Shown here: positions 6,261 to 6,518 of the stretch, piece after piece
How positions within the stretch are numbered: the first letter of the stretch is position 1
Layout: every line of letters starts with the position of its first letter
From: Fervidobacterium sp.
GTDB taxonomy: Bacteria; Thermotogota; Thermotogae; Thermotogales; Fervidobacteriaceae
Length of the DNA: 6,518 nt
Assembly (NCBI GenBank): GCA_003526765.1
Contig: DPXZ01000084.1
Coordinates: 1 to 6,518 of the forward strand
Direction: 5' to 3'
Made by a program: the position numbers and the translations under genes
The notes under the pieces: generated by a model
The model's database searches: none
What the model saw: the letters and a program-made list of their open reading frames with translations, nothing else
What the model was told of the DNA's origin: nothing

Positions 6261-6518
6261 TTGGGCATCTTTAGGAATAGAATAATGGCTTACAATATCT
6301 CGAATTTTGGTGCGAAGAATAATCAATATGTGGAAGTTCTCTCAGGTCTCTTTTCTCGCAATAAGATACGCATAAAGAATTATTTCCCCCAAATCATACA
6401 ACCTGATCCGGAAGATCTTGTTGTAGTCAATGTTCCTTGGGATATAATCAGAATGGCTTTTGTAGAATTGCCACCGATTAAAAAAGAGGAAGAAAAGCTA
6501 AAATTGGCGGAACTTGAG
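6261..6518 (+). CDS. N-terminal part of a possible PilM/GspL-like assembly protein, 3'-truncated by the window
   Basis: The frame is open from TTG 6261 to the end of the window (86 residues) and starts two bases after the previous stop. It is soluble-looking, with no membrane helix in the visible part. Weak resemblance to PilM/GspL: an opening MAYNISNFGAKNNQYVEVLSG (from residue 9) may correspond to the x-x-D-I-G-x-x-x-x-K-x-x-E-L strand-turn of actin-like PilM. Then VVVNVPWDIIRMAFVELPPI, with a following acidic-lysine helix (KKEEEKLKLAELE), resembles the PilM/GspL segment in which a strand, an h-E-L-P motif and an E-rich helix follow each other. The usual Asp and Gly of the first phosphate loop are replaced by Asn and Ser, so ATP binding is doubtful. 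Position after PilC supports a pilus or secretion role. The assignment is tentative because most of the protein is missing. Confidence 0.5.
   Translation, partial: MGIFRNRIMAYNISNFGAKNNQYVEVLSGLFSRNKIRIKNYFPQIIQPDPEDLVVVNVPWDIIRMAFVELPPIKKEEEKLKLAELE

Overview
The window looks like a stretch of a Thermotogae chromosome, most likely the Fervidobacterium/Thermosipho group. This is an inference from gene content, moderately AT-rich DNA, strong GGAGG/GAGGTGA ribosome binding sites, and GTG and TTG starts in a tightly packed set of genes. Every supported gene is on the + strand. No RNA gene, mobile element or CRISPR array was seen.

Region 1 (1-636) is the 3' part of a serine-dehydratase-like L-cysteine desulfidase gene (UPF0597/YhaM type); its start lies outside the window. 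An AT-rich gap of 231 bases follows. It holds a weak possible terminator and a plausible extended -10 promoter.

Region 2 (868-3883) is a compact operon of four genes. The first encodes the membrane beta subunit of a Na+-translocating decarboxylase (OadB family). One base after its stop comes a 50-residue single-helix protein resembling a minimal gamma subunit (OadG). Overlapping that by 23 bases is a GAF plus degenerate GGDEF protein that has lost its cyclase signature but keeps an RxxD inhibitory-site motif. Last is an RsmC/MJ0882-type SAM methyltransferase. The alpha (carboxyltransferase) and biotin-carrier subunits of the Na+ pump are not in the window.

Region 3 (3992-6518) follows a 108-base gap containing three helically spaced TTAA-centred repeats. 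It starts with an ECF-type ABC ATPase (EcfA-like). The stop of that gene overlaps the TTG start of a full-length PilC/GspF inner-membrane platform protein. Next is a 109-residue protein whose N-terminus looks like a mature type IV pilin (Glu at position 5, then a hydrophobic helix) but has no leader peptide. The last gene runs off the window and resembles, weakly, the N-terminal part of PilM/GspL. These last three probably belong to a type IV pilus or type II secretion-like assembly locus.

The most interesting points are the probable c-di-GMP-sensor-like degenerate GGDEF coupled to a Na+ pump module, the leaderless pilin-like protein beside PilC, and the coupling of an ECF ATPase to PilC. Nothing here proves a new system.
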